Counted from the stretch's first letter, positions 45,507-55,579 are shown. The stretch: 58,126 bases of DNA from Paraburkholderia franconis (GCF_009362735.1 NZ_WHNP01000047.1:1-58126), one strand, 5' to 3'. Notes: generated by a model not told the origin, from the letters alone. Translations and numbers: made by a program.

Positions 45507-45550
45507 GACTCGCCGTGAACGAGATGCGCTGCATCCATTCACGGCGAGTC
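45507..45550. repeat. 13-bp inverted repeat between glyA and the binding-protein gene
   Basis: GACTCGCCGTGAA (45507-45519) pairs perfectly with TTCACGGCGAGTC (45538-45550) over an 18-base loop that itself contains GATGC/GCATC. A second small dyad, TTACCC-GTC-GGGTAA, lies at 45482-45496. No T-run follows on either strand. Between co-directional operon genes, such a stem could cap the upstream mRNA and set unequal expression. Confidence 0.5.
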
Positions 45551-45560
45551 CATCTTCGAC

Positions 45561-46442
45561 TTACTGCTGCAACCAGGCCTTCACCTTGTCCGGGTGTGCG
45601 TCGACGAATTTCTTCGCTGCTGTCGCATAGTCGTTCGTGGAATTACCCTCGTACTCGATGGATTCGACGTCGGCGAGCGTCAGCTTGAAATGCTTGAAGA
45701 AAACGTCTGCGCGGGGAAACTTGCTCGCGAACTGTTTCGATGCGAAGGCGTGAACCTGTTCCTCACCACCGAGCGTGCCCTTGGGGTCCTTGAGGTAGCG
45801 CATCTGCCATTTCTGGAAGAGCCAGTGAGGGCTCCAGACAGTGGCGACAATCCATTGCTTCGACTGATAAGCGCGCGAAACGCCTGCGAGCATGCCGGCT
45901 TCGCTCGACGATTGCAGGTTGTAGCCGTTCAGGTCGTAGGCCTTGAGTGTCTTTTCGGACGCCTGCATCAGACCGCCGCCGGGCTCGATGCCCTGAATGG
46001 TGCCGTTCAGCTTGCTCTTGACGTCAGGCTTTTCCAGGTCGGAAATCGAAGCAACCTGCGACTCGGGTATGTATGCCGGCACTGCCCAACCGTTCTTGCC
46101 GCCCGTATAGATTACGCCGACGTCATCCATATCGTTCTTGTATCGCGCGTAATACGCTGCGTGAGTCACAGGCAGCCACCCGCCCACCATGATGTCCAGA
46201 TCGCCTCGTGCCACGCCCTGGTACTGGATGCCAATATCGGCCTGCACGAACTGCACCGGCTGCTTGAGATTGTTCTCGAGAACGTACTTGGCGACATTGG
46301 CTACGGCCAGAACGTCTGCCCAGTTTGTGACTGCCATCTTGATCGGTTCGGCCGCGACGGCGGAGCCAACACCGACACTCATGGCAACGACCGTCGACAC
46401 CGCCAGGTTCGCAACCAGCGATTTGAATAGATTGCGCTTCAT
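45561..46442 (-). CDS. Glycine betaine/proline-type ABC substrate-binding protein (OpuAC/ProX family)
   Basis: A 293-residue periplasmic protein. The signal peptide MKRNLFKSLVANLAVSTVVA is cleaved near AVA-AEP. The mature part begins KMAVTNWADVLAVANVAKYV and includes DLDIMVGGWLPVTH, then NGWAVPAYIPESQV and VATVWSPHW. Repeated Trp residues (41, 89, 119 and later) could form the aromatic cage that holds a quaternary ammonium group. With the permease and ATPase it forms a complete importer. The ligand may be a betaine, carnitine, choline or proline betaine. Confidence 0.92.
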   Translation of the reverse strand: MKRNLFKSLVANLAVSTVVAMSVGVGSAVAAEPIKMAVTNWADVLAVANVAKYVLENNLKQPVQFVQADIGIQYQGVARGDLDIMVGGWLPVTHAAYYARYKNDMDDVGVIYTGGKNGWAVPAYIPESQVASISDLEKPDVKSKLNGTIQGIEPGGGLMQASEKTLKAYDLNGYNLQSSSEAGMLAGVSRAYQSKQWIVATVWSPHWLFQKWQMRYLKDPKGTLGGEEQVHAFASKQFASKFPRADVFFKHFKLTLADVESIEYEGNSTNDYATAAKKFVDAHPDKVKAWLQQ

Positions 46443-46512
46443 ATAGCACTCCTACTTGATTATCGGATTAGTTAAAAATTGACGGCCGCCGTGATGCCTA
46501 CAAATTCGTCAT

Positions 46513-47394
46513 TCAGGTTCGTGCTGCGGCACGTGGACCGGTCTTTGCCGTGCGTGCGCCGGGTTTGGCTTTCTTTGCCTTCACACCGAAACTCTCCGTC
46601 AGCCGGTCAAGCACGATGGCGAGCAACACAACACCGAGGCCGCCCTCGAAACCAATCCCGATGTCGAGGCGCTGAATGCCGCTCAACACATATTCGCCGA
46701 GACCACCGGCACCAATCATCGATGCGACCACGACCATCGAAAGCGCCATCATGATGGTCTGATTCACGCCTGCCATGATCGACGGAAGTGCATTCGGCAA
46801 CTGGATCTTCCAGAGAAGCTGCGAATCGGTGCTGCCGAACGAGCGGCCTGCTTCCAGCAACTCCTCGCGCACTTGCTTGATGCCCAGCGTCGTGAGGCGC
46901 ACGACGGGCGGCATCGCGAACACGATGGTCGCAATCACTGCCGGAACACGGCCCAGCCCGAACAGGATGACGGCCGGAATCAGATAGACGAATGCGGGCA
47001 TCGTCTGCATGAAATCGAGCAGCGAGCGCAGCACCACCTCCACCCGTTTGTTTCGCGCGCCCCAGATGCCAAGCGGCACGCCGATGACCAGACTGAAGAA
47101 CGTCGCCGCAATCACGAGCGCCAGCGTGGAGACCGTTTGTGCCCACAGGCCCATGTAGTGAATGGCCAGAAGAGCAACGCCGACGAAGGCCGAGAACACG
47201 ACACCGCGTCGCCACAACGCGAACGCCATGAGGATGATGAGCATGGCAATGAACGGAATGGACGCCAGCCCATCCTCCAGCAGCTTGACTACCGCACCCA
47301 GTGCGGCAGAGAAGGCGTCGAAGCCGCCGCGAAAATGCTGAAAGAGAAAATTGACTGCATTTTCCGCAAACTTTCCGATGACTGACGAATTCAT
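46513..47394 (-). CDS. Glycine betaine/proline-type ABC permease (OpuAB/ProW family)
   Basis: A 293-residue inner-membrane permease with about six helices. The binding-protein-dependent permease loop is QVREELLEAGRSFGSTDSQL, then LWKIQLPNALPSIMAGVNQT. The C-terminal tail is basic (KAKKAKPGARTAKTGPRAAA). Its ATG overlaps the ATPase stop (ATGA), which indicates a single transcript. Confidence 0.93.
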   Translation of the reverse strand: MNSSVIGKFAENAVNFLFQHFRGGFDAFSAALGAVVKLLEDGLASIPFIAMLIILMAFALWRRGVVFSAFVGVALLAIHYMGLWAQTVSTLALVIAATFFSLVIGVPLGIWGARNKRVEVVLRSLLDFMQTMPAFVYLIPAVILFGLGRVPAVIATIVFAMPPVVRLTTLGIKQVREELLEAGRSFGSTDSQLLWKIQLPNALPSIMAGVNQTIMMALSMVVVASMIGAGGLGEYVLSGIQRLDIGIGFEGGLGVVLLAIVLDRLTESFGVKAKKAKPGARTAKTGPRAAART

Positions 47395-48680
47395 GCTGCT
47401 CTCCGCTCCATAACCTGCTTGAGTATCGTCCGGCAGGACACTACGCCTGCGAGTTGTCCGGCTGTATCAGTGACGGGGACATCGTGTTCCTGGCTCAACG
47501 CGATGGCAGCCAGCTCGTGCAAATCCGCATCCAGCGAAACGGCATTCACGTCATGGAGCAACGCGTCCCGGACAGGGTGCGTGCCCGCCTTGTGCAGCGA
47601 TGCGGGCGTGACACAGCCTTGATACCGACCTGCGTCGTCGCACACATAGCCGCACTCGACGCCGCTATCGATAAGCTGATTGAGGTAGCGTTCAGCAGAT
47701 GTGCCGATGTCACAGGAAATCAGCCCACGGTCGACTTGCGTCATGAGACTCGAAGCTTTGAGAAACCGCGAAACGTCGACGTTGCGGAAGAAGTCCCGCA
47801 CGTACGAATCGGCAGGCGACTGGATAAGCTCGGCAGGTGTGCCGACCTGAATCAGGCAGCCATCTTTCATGATGCCGATCCGGCCGCCGATCTTGATGGC
47901 TTCTTCGATATCGTGCGAAATGAAGACGATGGTCCGCTGCTCTTCCTTCTGAAGCCGCAAAAGCTCGTTCTGCATTTCGAACCGGATCAGCGGGTCCAGT
48001 GCCGAGAACGCCTCGTCCATCAGAAGCACCGAAGGGTTCACTGCAAGCGCGCGCGCAAGGCCGACACGCTGCTGCATGCCGCCAGACAATTCGCTGGGGA
48101 GCAGCTTTTCGTACGAGCCCAGACCGACTCGCGTCAGCGCGGAACGTGCGATGTCGTATCGCTCCGTCTTCTTCAGGCCAGCGACCTCCAGTCCATACGC
48201 GATGTTGTCGAGCACCGTGCGGTTCGGCAGAAGCGCAAACGACTGGAACACCATCGCCATCTTCTTGCGGCGGACTTCGCGCAGTTCCGTTGTGGACATG
48301 GGGGCGATGTCGCGGCCTTCGAGAACGACCTGGCCGGAAGTGGGTTCGATCAGGCGATTGAGCAGTCGAACCAGCGTCGACTTGCCTGAACCCGAGAGGC
48401 CCATGACGACGAAGATCTCACCCGCCTTGACGCTGAGACTGACGTCATTGACGGCCACCATGTTGCCGGTCTGATCGAAAATTTCATTCCGTCCGAGGCC
48501 TTGCTTTACGAGCTCAGCGGCGCGCTCGGGTTTTGGTCCGAAGATCTTCGACAGGTTCCGGACCGTGAGGATATCGGTCCCGGAGACCGCGATGGATTTC
48601 GCTACCGGGGAAACATCTTCCGCCTGGATTGCGCCCGGATGGAGCACGCCTTCCGGCGCGAATGTCAGGTTTGGGGCCAT
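47391..48680 (-). CDS. Glycine betaine/proline-type ABC ATPase (OpuAA/ProV family)
   Basis: A 429-residue ATPase with Walker A GLSGSGKST, signature LSGGMQQRVGLARAL, Walker B LLMDEAFSALDPLI and two C-terminal CBS repeats (GYVCDDAGRYQGCVTPASLH, then ISQ-type end VVSCRTILKQVM). EIFDQTGNMVAVNDVSLSVK is the ProV-type insert before Walker A. The start is uncertain. ATG 48680, following GGGATGACAGA, is used here. In-frame ATGs at 48758 and 48794 would add 26 or 38 unconserved residues. It is the first gene of the minus-strand block, so its upstream region should hold the main promoter. Confidence 0.92.
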   Translation of the reverse strand: MAPNLTFAPEGVLHPGAIQAEDVSPVAKSIAVSGTDILTVRNLSKIFGPKPERAAELVKQGLGRNEIFDQTGNMVAVNDVSLSVKAGEIFVVMGLSGSGKSTLVRLLNRLIEPTSGQVVLEGRDIAPMSTTELREVRRKKMAMVFQSFALLPNRTVLDNIAYGLEVAGLKKTERYDIARSALTRVGLGSYEKLLPSELSGGMQQRVGLARALAVNPSVLLMDEAFSALDPLIRFEMQNELLRLQKEEQRTIVFISHDIEEAIKIGGRIGIMKDGCLIQVGTPAELIQSPADSYVRDFFRNVDVSRFLKASSLMTQVDRGLISCDIGTSAERYLNQLIDSGVECGYVCDDAGRYQGCVTPASLHKAGTHPVRDALLHDVNAVSLDADLHELAAIALSQEHDVPVTDTAGQLAGVVSCRTILKQVMERRAA

Positions 48681-50269
48681 TCTGTCATCCCAACTGGCAA
48701 GTTCAAGAAATCGAAGCGCGCGACCTGTAGCCTTCACAAACACTGCACCTAAAGGCATCGTTTGCTCTCGCCGGATACTCTCGACCAGTTTCATCTCGAA
48801 GCTGTGGGTGTATCGGCAGGAGGCAAACGTCGCGAAGCACTTAAGTCAAACAAGTCACTATTCCGCGCACAAAATGCAGAACATTCGTGCGCCGGACGTC
48901 GCGCTAGTCGGTGGTTAATGCATGGATTGCAGCGTACCAAGCCAAATTGACTCATCCAGCTACATTTTCTGGGCACTTTCCCATACCTTTGGTAATGCAA
49001 AGCGCTTCTGTAGTGCTTGTAGAAAAGAGATGGCGAAAACGAATTTCGCGCACAGCCAGTCTGGCTGCGGATTTGCGGGCGACTGCACGCATCGGGGGCG
49101 ATCTTTCGCCCCTTCAGCTCTCACGCAATCGAAGCCGCAGCATAGGGAATGTCCTAGGTAGGGTCTACGAGAACACTTCTCGCGGCCCGCATGCGATGCG
49201 TCTCTGCATGGCCGAGACAATGCAACGGGCGAGATCAACACGCTGGCGATGCCGCTACTCGGCCACTGGCAGCGCACGAGCTTGCTGCAATGACCGCGCC
49301 CTAACGCAAGCAACCGCCGTCACAACGCACATCGCGAACGTGCAACACGCAACTTGGGGTGGGTAGCGGTTTCTATCTCTGGTGGCAGAGGCGCGATCCG
49401 ATGCGCTGGCCGATCGAACGCACGAAGGCTGCGATGAAACTCGTATGTTCGAACATCTCGCCCCCCAGCAGCTTTTACGCTGGCTCAAACGGAAATACCA
49501 GCACCAGCGAACCACGCAACCGATGGCTAGGGACAGAAAGCAATGACCGTAGTAAAGATAAAGCCATTTCGATTTCCTTATCCCGCGATCTTGCCCAAAA
49601 TCTAATCAATTTGAAGATGCTTCGCATTGACATTGAATGCCGCGGCTAATTAATCTGCAATGCCCGTGTCATCGGCGGCCATAAAAAGAGAGCCTGTGCT
49701 TTTATGACAGCGTCACATTTCCGGTCGACTGCTGTCGCCCGCAATGCACCCGGTTCAAGACGAAGGCGCCGCACGCAATGCTCGATCTCGCTCCGCTACC
49801 GACGAGCGCGCGCTTCTCGTGCGTGCGATGGAGCAGTTGCTAATGATGCCGCGCATCGCCGCGTACCTGGCGGCGCAACGCGATCGGCAAAAAGTCGCCG
49901 TACGACATCACGCTGAACCGCATCGCGAGAAAAAAATACGCAACGCATCCACGCGCGACACACATTGTTCTCGTGAGGCACACGTGCGTTAGCGGCCATC
50001 TCGCGATTGGGCACCGTTCCTTTACCAATCGACTTTTCGAAATAGCGAATAACAAATTGCTTACACAACGACTTATTCCACGTTCTTTATCGGCAACGCG
50101 TTTTGATTCATGTCTCTGACACGCGCAAACGATAAATTCTGCTGGCTGAGGGAAAAAAACACTTCAGCACGAACAGCTCCAATTTCAGATCAGGGGTAAC
50201 AGAACAGATCTCGCAGGTTCGGTTCAGGAGCAAATATTTCAATTCTGATTGTCTTCTGGAGATAGGAAA
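48681..50269. other. Long mosaic intergenic region
   Basis: About 1.6 kb (about 1.5 kb if the longer ATPase start is used) with no gene I can support. It has mixed base composition and many stops in all frames. It contains a dyad ATACC-TTT-GGTAAT (48983-48996) upstream of the ATPase gene, a possible operator. A short stretch (about 49400-49540) reads HLAPQQLLRWLKRKYQ and could be a decayed gene end. The 82-codon frame at 49744-49992 has no ribosome site and unusual composition. The right end should carry the promoter of the phosphoesterase gene. Confidence 0.4.
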
Positions 50270-53161
50270 ATGAAAAAACGAAGCCTGATTCAGTCTGGTA
50301 TTGCATTAGGATTACTGACTGGCTCAATACTCGTCCCCCCGCTTCATGCAGTAGCAGCACCTCAAAGCAACATGGAACTGCTGCCGACCGGGCAGTTCAT
50401 CTCCCCGAAAGCAATTCCGGGCGCAGTGCAGCAGTTGTTGAGCCCGCAACTTTCGGCCAAGCCGAGCCAGGTGGTCAGCGGCGCCATCAAGTCGCAGCTC
50501 AGCCCGGACGGCAACACGCTGGCAGTGATCACCGCTGGCTACAACACGGTCTACACGGGCGCTAACAACGGCACGTTGGACAAGGCCGATTCGACGCAGT
50601 ACATCTTCATCTACGACGTGTCGGGCGCGAACAAGGCGAACCCGAAGCTGGTGCAAGCGATTCACCAGAACAACGCGTTCGATGGTCTCGCGTGGAACGG
50701 CAACCAGACCCTGTACGGCACGGGCGGCGCCGACGACAAGGTCTATGTGTACAGCCGCGCTTCGGCTGCGCCTTCGGCCCAATGGGCCCAGTCCGCGGCC
50801 ATCGCGCTGAACCACTCGAAGGGTATCGGTTCGGGCGTGAAGCCGAACGCCGGCGGCCTCGCAGTCTCCGCTGACGGCCGGACGCTCGTCGTAGCCAACA
50901 ACTACAACGATTCGATCTCCATCATCGACACGGCCTCGAACACGCTCACGTCGGAATACGACCTGCGTCCGTTCAACACGTCGGGCCAGCAAGGCGCTGC
51001 CGGTGGCGAATATCCCTGGGCGGTTTCGCTGAAGGCCGACGGCACCGCGTTCATCTCGTCGGTGCGTGACCGTGAAGTCGTGGTGCTGAACCTGTCGAAT
51101 CCGGCTGCGCCGCAATTCGTCACGCGCATCCCGGTCAAGGGCAACGCCTATGGCATGACCCTCTCGCCTGATCAGTCGAAGCTCTACGTCGCCGTGTCGA
51201 ACGCCGACCAGATCGCCGTCATCGATACCGCCAGCCACAGGGTCGAGAAGACAATCGACATCGCCAGCCAGAACGGCGACGGAAACGACCAGGGCAGCGG
51301 CAACAACAAGAAGTACAGCGGCCGCGATACGGTCAACGTGACCGTTTCGAAGGACGGCAAGACGCTGTATGCCGTCAACAACGGCGACAACTCGATCGCG
51401 GTGATCTCGCTCGACGGCAACAACGGCTATCACGTCAACGGCCTGATCCCGACGGCGTATGCGCCGAAGGACATCACGCTGAGCGCCGATGGCTCGCAGA
51501 TGTACATCATCAACGGCAAGTCGAACACCGGCCCGAACCCGCTCTATACGTCCGGCACGACGGCCCAGTACCAGTTCGGCCTCGAGCAGAGCAGCCTCGT
51601 CAGCGCCCCCGTCCCGTCGGGCGATTCGCTCGACCGTCTGACCAGCCAGGTGAACGAAAACAATCACTATTCGGTGAAGGTGTCGGATAGCGATCGCGAG
51701 ACGATGAACTTCCTGCGCGCTCACATCAGGCACGTGATCTACGTCGTGAAGGAGAACCGTACGTTCGACCAGATCCTCGGCGATCTCGGCAACGGCTCGA
51801 ACGGCGATCCGTCGCTGACGATGTACGGCAAGGCCACCACGCCGAACTTCCACAACATCTCGAACACCTTTGTCACGCTCGACAACTTCACCGACCCGGG
51901 CGACGGTTCGATGGACGGCTGGTCTTGGGTGCAGCACGCGCACGTCACGCCGACCGAGGAAGTTTCGCAACAGGAGAACTACGCTGGCGTCACCCGTGGC
52001 ATGTCGTATGAATCCGAAGGCAGCAACCGCGGTGTGCCCGTCGGCCTCGCGACAACCGCGATGCGCGACGCGGCGGTGAACGGTAATTTCACCAGCGCGA
52101 CGTCGTCGCTGCCGGGCGGCACGGCCAACGCGCTGCCGGGCATCGCCGATGTGACCGTGCCGGATGCGCCGTTCGGCTATCAGAAGGCGAGCATCTACGA
52201 CGCGGTTCTGCAGGCAGGCGGTTCGGTCCGCAACTACGGCGGCATGGTCAACAACGTCGGCACGATCGGCACGATCGCCAACCCGCTGCTCAACCCGGCC
52301 GGTGCCAACAACGTCCAGGCTCATCCGCTCAAGCCGTCGCTCGTGAACCTGACGGACCAGTACTACCGCGGCTTCGATCAGGCCTATCCGGACACGTTCC
52401 GCGAACTCGAATGGAACCGCGAGTTCCAGCAGTACGTCGCGATCGGCCAGCTCCCGTCGTTTGAGTTCGTCCGCATGGGTTCCGATCACACGGGCAGCTT
52501 TGCGCAGAACGTCGGCCAGATGGGTTCGGCCGAGCAGGAAGAAGCGGATAACGACTTCGCAGTCGGCAAGCTGGTCGAGACGGTCGCGCACAGCCCGTAC
52601 GCGAAGGACACGGTGATCGTGGTGATCGAGGACGACTCGCAAGCCGGTTCGGATCACGTCGACTCGCACCGCTCGACGGCTTACGTCGTCGGCGCGTACG
52701 TGAAGAAGCACGCCATCGTCAGCACCGCCTACAGCCAGGTCAACGCGCTCCGTACCATGGAAGATCTGCTCGGTACCCAGCACATGGACCTGAACACGGC
52801 GTACGCCAAGCCGATGGCCGACCTGTTCGACACGAAGTCGGACGGCTCGTGGACCTACACGGCCGTTGCTTCGACGATCCTGAAGGGCACGAACGTGGGC
52901 AACGTCGCGAGCAGCACCGACGGCAACCAGTTTGCCCAGGGCGAGGACATTCATCCGCTGCATGACGCGACGTACTGGGCGAACGCGACGAAGGACTTCG
53001 ACTTCTCCAGGGAAGATCGTATTCCGCCGGAGCTGTTCAACCGTGTGCAGTGGAAGGGTGTGATGGGTGACAAGCCGTATCCCGTGCCGCACTCGATCTA
53101 CTCGAAGGTCGCGGCCGACGGCTCGAAGACGGTCGCTTCTGTCGACGACGACGACGATTGA
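50270..53161 (+). CDS. Secreted beta-propeller/phosphoesterase (YncE-like plus alkaline-phosphatase-type domain)
   Basis: A 963-residue exported protein. The signal peptide MKKRSLIQSGIALGLLTGSI ends near AVA-AP. Residues about 60-440 form a seven-bladed YVTN-type propeller (repeats such as AVSADGRTLVVANNYNDSIS, TLSPDQSKLYVAVSNADQIA, TVSKDGKTLYAVNNGDNSIA). Residues about 485-930 are a phosphoesterase of the phospholipase C/acid phosphatase superfamily, with HVIYVVKENRTFDQILGD and DDSQAGSDHVDSHRS giving metal ligands. The tail is DDDDD. It starts after GGAGATAGGAAA. The TonB receptor and ExbBD-TonB genes follow, suggesting that it releases or captures a phosphorylated nutrient for uptake. Confidence 0.9.
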   Translation: MKKRSLIQSGIALGLLTGSILVPPLHAVAAPQSNMELLPTGQFISPKAIPGAVQQLLSPQLSAKPSQVVSGAIKSQLSPDGNTLAVITAGYNTVYTGANNGTLDKADSTQYIFIYDVSGANKANPKLVQAIHQNNAFDGLAWNGNQTLYGTGGADDKVYVYSRASAAPSAQWAQSAAIALNHSKGIGSGVKPNAGGLAVSADGRTLVVANNYNDSISIIDTASNTLTSEYDLRPFNTSGQQGAAGGEYPWAVSLKADGTAFISSVRDREVVVLNLSNPAAPQFVTRIPVKGNAYGMTLSPDQSKLYVAVSNADQIAVIDTASHRVEKTIDIASQNGDGNDQGSGNNKKYSGRDTVNVTVSKDGKTLYAVNNGDNSIAVISLDGNNGYHVNGLIPTAYAPKDITLSADGSQMYIINGKSNTGPNPLYTSGTTAQYQFGLEQSSLVSAPVPSGDSLDRLTSQVNENNHYSVKVSDSDRETMNFLRAHIRHVIYVVKENRTFDQILGDLGNGSNGDPSLTMYGKATTPNFHNISNTFVTLDNFTDPGDGSMDGWSWVQHAHVTPTEEVSQQENYAGVTRGMSYESEGSNRGVPVGLATTAMRDAAVNGNFTSATSSLPGGTANALPGIADVTVPDAPFGYQKASIYDAVLQAGGSVRNYGGMVNNVGTIGTIANPLLNPAGANNVQAHPLKPSLVNLTDQYYRGFDQAYPDTFRELEWNREFQQYVAIGQLPSFEFVRMGSDHTGSFAQNVGQMGSAEQEEADNDFAVGKLVETVAHSPYAKDTVIVVIEDDSQAGSDHVDSHRSTAYVVGAYVKKHAIVSTAYSQVNALRTMEDLLGTQHMDLNTAYAKPMADLFDTKSDGSWTYTAVASTILKGTNVGNVASSTDGNQFAQGEDIHPLHDATYWANATKDFDFSREDRIPPELFNRVQWKGVMGDKPYPVPHSIYSKVAADGSKTVASVDDDDD

Positions 53162-53241
53162 GCAAGTAGTCGCGTCGTTCTGTTCGAGCGCATCGGGCAG
53201 GCTCGCGTGGCCTGATGCGCGTGATGCGCAGTAGTCAGCGA

Positions 53242-53286
53242 CGGCGGGTGGCTGTCTCCCAAAGGACGGCCGCCCGCCGGGTTTTC
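53242..53286 (+). terminator. Rho-independent terminator after the phosphoesterase gene
   Basis: CGGCGGGTGGC pairs with GCCGCCCGCCG-type sequence across TGTCTCCCAAAGGAC, and a GTTTT run follows. It would end or reduce the phosphoesterase transcript before the receptor gene, so the two may be expressed at different levels. Confidence 0.65.
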
Positions 53287-53320
53287 CCTATCCGCACACG
53301 ACAATAACCAGCACAGCGTG

Positions 53321-55579
53321 ATGCCAGCAAACGTCCCCCGATCAAGAACCGCAATTGCCGTATCGGCGCTATTTGCCGCTTTCTCATTCGCCCACGTAGC
53401 GAAAGCTCAACAAACACCACAAGCTCAACAAGGGCAGCCTCAGCAGGCACAAGCTCAACAGACGCAAGCCGTGCAGCTGCAACCCGCGGGCTCGCTCGGC
53501 GAGGTCTCCGTCAACGCCGCGACGACCGCGAGCGCGCCCGACCACAACGTCAACGACCCGTACCAGGTGCCGGGCATCAGCAAGACGGGCACCGCGCTCG
53601 GCGATCTGCCGATGAGCGTGGAGGTCATTCCGCGCGGCATTCTCGACGAGCAAGGCGTCACGTCGTTGCAGGAAGCAATCCGTAAAGGCAACGTGTCCGG
53701 CGTGAACTATGGCGGCACCGATTCGAAAGGCTTCACCGATCACTTCATGATCCGCGGCCTGCAGGCGCAGACCTATGACGACGGCTTCTCGGACGGCGAC
53801 CAGGTCAACGGCCCGACGCATTCGCTGCTGGGCGTCGAGCGCATTGAAGTGCTCAAGGGACCCGGGTCGGCGCTGCTCGGCAGCGGCCCTCCGGGCGGCT
53901 CGATAAACCTGATCCACTACACGCCGTCGGCGCAGTTCCACTGGGGCGGCGATATCCAGGCCGGCTCGTTCGGCACCGTCAACGCCAGTGGCTACGTCAC
54001 CGGTCCAACCGGCATCGACGGACTGAACTATCGCGTCGACGCTGCCGCCGGCCGCTCCGATGGCTACCGCGACCTGGCATCGTGGAACAAGGAAATCCGT
54101 CCCGATCTGCAATGGAAGATCGGCGATCACAAGATCGAATTTTCGATCGACGCGCAGGACTACATGGCAACGCCCGACTCATACGGGATCATCTATCACA
54201 ATGGGGCGCCGATCCATAATGTTCCGTTCGACGCCAAGTATTCGACGCCGTTCGCGAACGCGCACGGCAACTACGTACGCGCCACGCTCACGGACGAGTG
54301 GCGCATCAGCGACTATCTGACGATCAACAATCGTCTGTCGTACATGCATCACACGCTGGACTTCTACAGCAACGGCGACAGCACACACGCGAAGATCAAG
54401 GGCAACACATTTACCGGCCGCCAGCTGCGCGATCAGAACGATTCGCTCAACACGCTCGACTATCAGCTGGAGCCGGTCTGGAAATTCTCGACGGGCAGCA
54501 TCCACCATACGCTGCTGACGGGCTTCGAATACCTGCATCAGGATCTCAACACCGACAAGACGACAGCAGACCTGCCGGACATCAGCGACATCTTCGCGCC
54601 CGTGCCGCTGGAAACCTCCATCGCAAGCCTGCACTTCCAGTGCGCGCCGTCTCACTCGTGCCAGAACGATCATGTGACCGCGAACTTCTACAGCCTTTAC
54701 GCGACCGATCAGGTGGAAGTGACGGACAAGTTCAAGATTCGCGCGGGCGTTCGCAAGGACTGGTTCGGTACGTCGCTGACGCTGAACCCACGCCCGGGCG
54801 AGCCGAACCGTACCGCCAACGACGGCATCACCCTCGTTCAGGGCAATACGTATACGCGCAACGATGCGCCGACCAGCTGGAACGCCGGTGTGCTGTACAA
54901 GGTCACGCCCTGGATGACACCGTATTTCGGCGTATCACGCAGCTACCTCGCGAATTTCAACTCCGAGAACGACGCGTTTTCCATCGGCCCGCCGGAATCG
55001 GCGCTGCAATACGAGCTAGGCGTGAAGTGGTCGCTCGACGACGGGCGCTACGTGCTCAACACCGCGCTGTTCGACGTGAAGCGGGAACACGTGGCGACTC
55101 CATTCGGCGACGATCAGATCGCATTCGATTCGCAGCGCACGCGCGGCGCCGAGGCCTCGCTCGACGCGGATCTCACGCCGAACTGGCACGTGTACGCGAA
55201 TTTCACCGCGCAGCACGCGCGTGTCACTTATAGCCCGGACACGCCTGGCGCGGTCGGTACCGTCCCGCAGGGCGTGCCCGCGTATATGGCGAACCTGTGG
55301 ACGACGTACCGTTTCAGCCTCTTCGGCAGGGCGGGCTTTCATGCGGGTGCGGGCATCAATTACATGAGCCGGATGTCGAACGGCTTCGCCAACGGCTACG
55401 ACTGGGCGCCTGCCTCTCTGATCGAGAACCTGCAGTTCGGTTACGCGGAGCGTCACTGGGGAGTCGATCTGAACATCGACAACGTCACCAACCAGCGCTA
55501 CTACATCGCCAGCAACGTGGTCGGCGCCTATCTCGGCGCGCCGGTGGCCGCCTACGTTACCCTGCGAGCGGATTTTTGA
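53321..55579 (+). CDS. TonB-dependent outer-membrane receptor (siderophore-type)
   Basis: A 752-residue receptor. The signal peptide is residues 1-29. A Gln-rich low-complexity stretch follows (QQTPQAQQGQPQQAQ), then the plug domain with MSVEVIPRGILDEQGVTSLQ, FMIRGLQAQTYDDGFSDGDQ and GVERIEVLKGPGSALLGSG. A 22-strand barrel ends in the usual aromatic (YVTLRADF). Text is of the FhuA/FecA-like type. ATG 53321 or GTG 53318 is the start. It is followed 12 bp later by exbB, so it has its own energy module. The ligand is unknown; the phosphoesterase next door suggests a phosphorylated or phosphate-linked compound. Confidence 0.93.
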   Translation: MPANVPRSRTAIAVSALFAAFSFAHVAKAQQTPQAQQGQPQQAQAQQTQAVQLQPAGSLGEVSVNAATTASAPDHNVNDPYQVPGISKTGTALGDLPMSVEVIPRGILDEQGVTSLQEAIRKGNVSGVNYGGTDSKGFTDHFMIRGLQAQTYDDGFSDGDQVNGPTHSLLGVERIEVLKGPGSALLGSGPPGGSINLIHYTPSAQFHWGGDIQAGSFGTVNASGYVTGPTGIDGLNYRVDAAAGRSDGYRDLASWNKEIRPDLQWKIGDHKIEFSIDAQDYMATPDSYGIIYHNGAPIHNVPFDAKYSTPFANAHGNYVRATLTDEWRISDYLTINNRLSYMHHTLDFYSNGDSTHAKIKGNTFTGRQLRDQNDSLNTLDYQLEPVWKFSTGSIHHTLLTGFEYLHQDLNTDKTTADLPDISDIFAPVPLETSIASLHFQCAPSHSCQNDHVTANFYSLYATDQVEVTDKFKIRAGVRKDWFGTSLTLNPRPGEPNRTANDGITLVQGNTYTRNDAPTSWNAGVLYKVTPWMTPYFGVSRSYLANFNSENDAFSIGPPESALQYELGVKWSLDDGRYVLNTALFDVKREHVATPFGDDQIAFDSQRTRGAEASLDADLTPNWHVYANFTAQHARVTYSPDTPGAVGTVPQGVPAYMANLWTTYRFSLFGRAGFHAGAGINYMSRMSNGFANGYDWAPASLIENLQFGYAERHWGVDLNIDNVTNQRYYIASNVVGAYLGAPVAAYVTLRADF

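Noticed and set aside
49744..49992. 82-codon plus-strand frame
   Set aside because: No ribosome site, basic low-complexity tail and no recognisable family; not supported as a gene.
50324..53092. 922-codon minus-strand frame opposite the phosphoesterase
   Set aside because: Arg/Val-rich antisense frame typical of high-GC genes; the plus strand has a signal peptide and recognisable domains.
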